Made by a program: the position numbers and the translations under genes. From NCBI RefSeq assembly GCF_001039355.2, contig NW_019775878.1:118607-182606 (forward strand): 64,000 bases of DNA, in the 5' to 3' direction. Positions within the stretch are counted from its first letter, which is position 1. Every line of letters starts with the position of its first letter. Positions 59,779 to 64,000 of the stretch are shown here, in pieces. The notes under the pieces were generated by a model that worked only from the letters and a program-made list of their open reading frames with translations, was not told where the DNA came from and made no database searches. Origin of the DNA: Lingula anatina (taxonomy: Eukaryota; Brachiopoda; Lingulata; Lingulida; Lingulidae).

Positions 59779-62125
59779 AGATGCTCATTATAAGTATAAT
59801 TAGTGACATTTAAAGATAAGTTTGTTTTTTGTACAACAAGCATCTTTAATAATAATAATAATAATAATAAAAGTAATTATGATGATGATGGGGATAATGA
59901 TAAGTTAATACATTATTACCTAGGCCAAATCAATCTCAAAGCTGTTTGCAATAGAGGCTTTTCCACGGTCACGTGACTTCCGCTAAATTATCCGTGGGAA
60001 CGCGAGATTTTGCGGGATTTGAAGTTTCAGGGGGAAAGTGTGGAGTGTACACGACGGACGCCATATCGAGGAGTGCTCATTTCAATCTGAATTTTCAAAG
60101 TTTCGTAACATGTTAACACCTGATTTTTTTCGAAAACACATTCATGGGAGCAGTTGGAATAGAAAATTAGCAGAAGTACCTGATGACTTTTCAATGAAAG
60201 AACTAAAAACGTACCTAATCGACAGCAAAGATAGGACATTCGGTACTTTTGTAGTATACCCCCCACCCTGTAACTTCCTTAAACCTTCATTTTTCAAACA
60301 TTTTTTTACAGTGTCTTTTGCACCTATGTCAAAGCTGTTGAAATAAAATGTTTTTGTAATTACCTGTGGTCTTTTTATTAGTTTTAATCACGTTTAATCC
60401 ACCCCATTGAAATACAATGTGAAAATTTACAATGTAACCGCAGCTTGCTGCGTTTTCGTTGGCTAACTCTACCTTATTTTATGTGAACATAGGATTGATA
60501 CATTGTATACTTAGATTTCCTCTGTGAAATTATTATGAGCTACTTGTTCACATAAAATTAGCTTAGAGTTAGCCAACGAAAATGCTGCAAATTATTGACT
60601 GCGGGTGTAAATTGAAGATTCTAACTTTGTATTTCAATGGGCTGGATTAAACGTGATTAACACTAATAAAAAGTCCACAGGTAATTACTAAAGCATTTTA
60701 TTTCAACAGCTTTGATATAGATAAACAATAAAATGTAAAAAACTGTTTGAAAAGTGAAAGTTACAGAAAGTTACAGGGTGGGGGTGGGGGGGGTATACTA
60801 CAAAAGTACCGTAGGCCCCTTCTACTCTTTCCCCCTGAGAAACAGTCCCGCACAAAATGGCGCGAACTGCGCATGCTCACGATTTCGTGGAAAAGACTCT
60901 ATTAAGAGATGAAAATAAAAAATTCTAAAACATACCAATTGAAATGATTATTTCCATGCATACTTGAAGGTACTTAATGCAGGTAAATTGAAATGAAAAC
61001 GACATATATTAATGTATTAGAGCATATTTTATAGCCTTGTATTTACATTTCCAGACTTTAAGAAGCTGCACAGTCATTTAAAAGCAGAGACGTGGGCGTG
61101 GTTGAAGATGTTTGAGGTGGATATGTTGATGTACCAAGGCAGTTACAGAGAAGCCGTCAACTTGTTGTTGGTTCAGAAACAGGACTCTAAGGTAGAATAG
61201 ATTGTAATATCTGTACTTAGCTAATATAGTCATGATAAATGTACTAATTGATACGTCATTTCAGTGTATCCATTCAATTGTTTTTAAATCTTTTTATGAC
61301 AACTTTCAACTGTATTTTTTGCAGATTTTTCTTGTAGATAAAAACATATAACACAATTATTATTTTCATCTACAGCATCTAAAAATGGCAGTGATGATAT
61401 TTTACTTTCTGTAAAGTCAGGAACATAAATATTTCTGTACTGGTGTAGGTTACATGGTTTGAGATCCTACTGTTGTAAAGAGATAGAGTTATTCTCAGGC
61501 TTGAGAAGTTTTATCGTAAGAACAGCTTTAATTACCCGTATCCTATATTGTCCAGTTTAGTTTAATTTAATTTCAACTTTACTAAATTTACTTCTTTCTC
61601 GGCTGACCACAATAGATGCCCAGTATATCTGCACATATTTATTGGTTCCTGACACCCAGTTAATTCCATAATATGTGACTCAATTTGTTTTTTCTGTTTT
61701 CAAGCTCCGCACAAATCTTCAGTTAGCGAGCTGTTACTTTTGCCAGGGAAATTTAGCAGTAAGTTGACAATTTCTCTTTCAGTTGAAATGTTAAATTTTA
61801 GAATAAATATTTCAATGCTGAGATCGATGAGCTTTCCACATTAAAAAAAATGGCTTTGAAATGATGAAAAAGTTGTTCCATATTTCAGAAGTGTTGTGAT
61901 GTAGTTTTGGGTATTCTTGGTGATATGGCTTTCTCAGATGTTAGCACCCCTTCACAGCTCCAAGAAATAGTACACTCTGGTAGGGGGCGCCACATGAATT
62001 TGCTTCGTTGTACATCATCAGAAATTATGCCATATTGTCTTCACATGTTATTGGCATGTTGCAAGGTCTGTATTTCACTTTTTTTTTCTTCACCCATGCA
62101 ATACACTGCACATCCATAATTCAGA

Positions 62126-62170
<45 letters not shown>

Positions 62171-63191
62171 GGTGAATTTGATTAAAAAGAATTGCTGTTG
62201 TTGAAATAATGTTATAAATTTTATCCCTAGTATTATAATGGCTCTTTGCATTGAATGCATCTTCTCAAAAAAAAATGATGCTTTGAAATGTGCTTACTAT
62301 CTCTCGATTATAGTAAACTACACAAATATATTTTATTTCAGGAAAAGGCCTTTTCACCATCATCCAATGATGACATGGCCTTGGGTCACATGCTTGTTCT
62401 CCTACAATATGATTGGCCAAAACATGAGGCTCTCCTCTTGCAAGCTGTAGAAAAGATCAAGGCTCAAGGGTGCTTTACATACAATTTATTCTTCAACTAC
62501 ATAATAAGTATCCTTTCAGAAGAGATAATGCAAAGTATATTGAGCTATAATTCATTCTTGTTTTGATATGAACTGAAATGAAACTAGACATTCCAAAAAC
62601 ATCATACTTTCATGATCAAAGAAGTGAAAAGAGCAAAAAGATTTGTAATTCATACAAGTCATGTTCTTGGCTTAATCTGGGAAAACCATATAAAGCTTAA
62701 AGGACATGGGAACTCTGATCTTTCACAAGATATGATGGTCTTAATCCACCCAGTAATTATTTGCTAAGTTATTTAAACCAAGGCATAAATCAAAGTGAAT
62801 GCTTTGATTCATCCAGTTATATTATTCTAACATAATGAGAAAATTAAATCTAAAACTGGATCTTTTATTGAAATGCAGATCACAATGACTTTATCACAAG
62901 GCCTTGGAACTTCAGGTGAACTGATTTGCAGTTGTTACAAGTGTCATGTGGCAAATACAGGTCTCCCAGGTCTCACAGTTGTGGAAGTAAGTTATCATCA
63001 GGCCACAGTAGTGCTCTCAGTTTCCACACAAGATCCAGTTTTAGGTTTAATTTTCTCGCTATCCAAGGCACAAACCCCTAACTCGCTGAATCAGATATAG
63101 ACATCCTGGAGGAGTTTGCCTATATTAAGTCACACGATGGAGGAAAACTGAATCTGGATATCTTGCCTACAAGTACCAAGCTGATTGCACA
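55017..63191 (+). CDS. INTS10: Integrator complex subunit 10, C-terminal exon(s) not in view
   Basis: Fifteen exons are clear: 55017-55169, 55604-55671, 55996-56099, 56453-56592, 56955-57036, 57434-57580, 57967-58147, 58488-58645, 58949-59024, 59461-59606, 61055-61191, 61705-61758, 61889-62065, 62342-62507 and 63095-63191. They encode about 628 residues in frame; the vertebrate protein is about 710. Matching blocks include AAKAWLITARTLFP, DMMSPTKK, ETWAWLKMF, MLMYQGSYREAV, SEIMPYCLHMLLACCK, NDDMALGHMLVLLQYDWP and NIDILEEFAYIKSHDGGKL. INTS10 is part of the arm module of Integrator, the nuclear RNA polymerase II-associated complex that cleaves nascent snRNA and attenuated transcripts; it is helical and repeat-like. 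The last exon ends in phase 2 with a normal donor (gtgagt), so at least one more exon is expected. None is found before 63738, where an antisense gene ends. The donor after 56099 (gtttct) is weak. Confidence 0.92.
56376..56420. repeat. (GT)n microsatellite upstream of INTS10 exon 4
   Basis: About 22 GT units end some 30 bases before the acceptor at 56451-56452. The open frame that crosses it merely joins the repeat to the true exon. Confidence 0.9.
59741..59872. repeat. Hairpin-forming (ATT)n ... (AAT)n pair
   Basis: An (ATT)n run ending aaagatgctcatt is followed about 60 bases later by agcatcttt and an (AAT)n run. The microsatellites and the adjoining unique nine bases are therefore inverted copies of each other. 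It lies in the INTS10 intron after 59606. Confidence 0.75.
59950..60905. mobile_element. Long fold-back element in an INTS10 intron, with an asymmetric open frame
   Basis: The left end aatagaggcttttccacg pairs with the right end cgtggaaaagactctatt. Arms pair through cggtacttttgtagtatac, cagctttgatatag/ctatgtcaaagctg, the poly(A)-adjacent block around aattacctgtgg, and cgttttcgttggctaactct, meeting near 60500-60560. A segment of about 200 bases (roughly 60040-60240) is present only in the left arm. It contributes most of a 102-residue open frame at 60038-60346 (motifs TPDFFRKHIHG, DDFSMKELKTYL) that I do not recognise. The element as a whole lacks a transposase. It sits between INTS10 exons 59461-59606 and 61055-61191. 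Confidence 0.75.
62127..62170. repeat. (ATT)n microsatellite
   Basis: About fourteen ATT units in the INTS10 intron after 62065. Confidence 0.9.
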
Positions 63192-63343
63192 GTGAGTACA
63201 GAATGAGAGATAAAACAAATATTAAACAAATAAGATAACAACAAAATCCATAGGACATATACCATGTACAAGAAAAACCCAAATATTCATAATAATCATT
63301 ATTGAACCTGTAATTTTAACAGTGTAACAAATTTAACTGTGCA

Positions 63344-63381
63344 GCCTGCCTACAGGCACCAAGCTGATTGCCCAGTGCGAT
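63344..63381 (+). pseudogene. Partial duplicate of the last visible INTS10 exon
   Basis: The sequence tgcctacaggcaccaagctg followed by attgcccagtgcg copies the 3' end of the exon at 63095-63191 (tgcctacaagtaccaagctg, attgcacagtgag) with a few substitutions. The donor gt is changed in context to gtgcga. It is a short duplicated exon tail inside the following intron and is probably not used. Confidence 0.65.
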
Positions 63382-63737
63382 TATGAAATAAACAAAAATA
63401 CATGATTTAGAATTAACACAATTAGGAGGGCATGCTCCATGCACACACACTCACACACATGCACGCCCACACATGCATGCATATAAACTAAACAAAGCTC
63501 ATCAGTATACCTGCAATTTTCAAACAACTAAACAGAATGAAAATAATAATAGTAATGAAAATTAGACCACCCTCTTACAAGTGAAAAATTCTTATTAGTG
63601 TAGAGTGTTTTCATTTCCTTACTCCTTTAGCAAGAAATGTGTTCAGTGTGTTTGACAATTAATCTCTGGTTCCTAATAAAAAGAGTACATTGTCCATAGT
63701 GTAAAGGGGATGATGAAGAAATGCATATACATTGTTC

Positions 63738-63967
63738 TTAAGTTTGTATTCCCTTAAGGAAAAGCCGAGGGTTGTCTCCAATGAGTTGAAATGACCCCCA
63801 GTTCATAGGGTGGCTGAATCTGTCATTTTGCTGCATGGCAATCCTTGTTAACTGCAGGGCTCTGCTGACGGTGTCACCAGCCTTGAGGTGGGAGTAGAAA
63901 TGTTCCATAAAGATTTTGGTTGCTTCATCAGGGATTGCCCACAGGGTAACGAGGACAGAGAGGGCAC
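63738..63967 (-). CDS. C-terminal exon of a CHAT-domain (TTC28-like TPR) protein, runs out of the window
   Basis: An acceptor (ttttccag) precedes an exon that enters in phase 1, encodes 76 residues and ends with a stop at 63738-63740. The product reads GALSVLVTLWAIPDEATKIF then MEHFYSHLKAGDTVSRAL, with HPMNWGSFQLIGD near the end. This is the pattern of the carboxy end of a CHAT (caspase-HetF-associated TPR) domain, as in animal TTC28-like proteins: the S-V-L-LW-IPD strand, a helix with M-FY--L--G--V--AL, and a final H-NWG-F-LIG strand. The catalytic His/Cys of CHAT proteases would lie upstream, outside the window, so activity cannot be judged. It is antisense to, and probably within or beyond, the last INTS10 intron. 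Confidence 0.75.
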
Positions 63968-64000
63968 CTGGAAAATGGCGTGTTAATGATGAGTTGTGAA

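Noticed and set aside
60038-60346. Open frame in the INTS10 intron considered as an independent host gene or alternative exon
   Set aside because: It is inside a fold-back element, its second half is arm sequence, and INTS10 reads in frame without it. It is kept only as part of the element.

Overview
This window is animal nuclear DNA. All recognisable genes are split by GT-AG introns, the proteins are metazoan families (Integrator subunit 10, pterin carbinolamine dehydratase, a METTL24-like FkbM protein, an LRRC74-like protein, an HNK-1-type carbohydrate sulfotransferase, ShK-domain secreted proteases), and the spacers are AT-rich and full of microsatellites and small inverted-repeat elements. 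An invertebrate, most likely a lophotrochozoan such as a bivalve mollusc, is my best guess. That rests on general character (AT-rich, recurrent acatgta strings, secreted ShK proteases, a CHAT-domain gene) and is not proven. A run of N at 51775-51915 marks an assembly gap.

Layout. 1-3091: repeat-bearing spacer. 3092-6986 (+): METTL24-like membrane-anchored FkbM methyltransferase family gene, 7 exons. 6987-9680: spacer. 9684-13429 (+): secreted helical protein of unknown family with a furin-type site. 14687-19326 and 19970-24230 (both -): two tandem paralogous secreted HExxH metalloprotease-like genes with Gly/Thr linkers and three or two C-terminal ShK domains. 24305-28831: spacer. 28832-43551 (+): LRRC74-like leucine-rich repeat gene, 12 coding exons. 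34998-40119 (-): a complete gene nested in its seventh coding intron, encoding a membrane-anchored JmjC/cupin oxygenase domain fused to an aldo-keto reductase domain. 44207-45567 (-): glycosyltransferase, 5' end not found. 47293-48588 (-): carbohydrate sulfotransferase. 48589-52791: spacer with the gap. 52792-54777 (-): PCBD/DCoH. 55017-63191 (+): INTS10, last exon(s) not seen. 63738-63967 (-): terminal exon of a CHAT-domain (TTC28-like) gene that runs out of the window.

How they relate. The three secreted-protein genes at 9.7-24.3 kb each have a near-identical TATAAAAG box, which fits a tissue-restricted, high-output secretory programme (inference). The glycosyltransferase and sulfotransferase are same-strand neighbours and both look like Golgi type II membrane enzymes, so they may act on the same glycans (inference). 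PCBD and INTS10 are divergent, with 239 bases between start codons, and probably share a promoter. The most unusual object is the JmjC-AKR fusion: its JmjC iron triad (H202, D204, H281) is intact, but three of the four AKR catalytic residues are replaced. Several non-autonomous inverted-repeat elements, one of them present twice and one about 950 bases long, are described separately.
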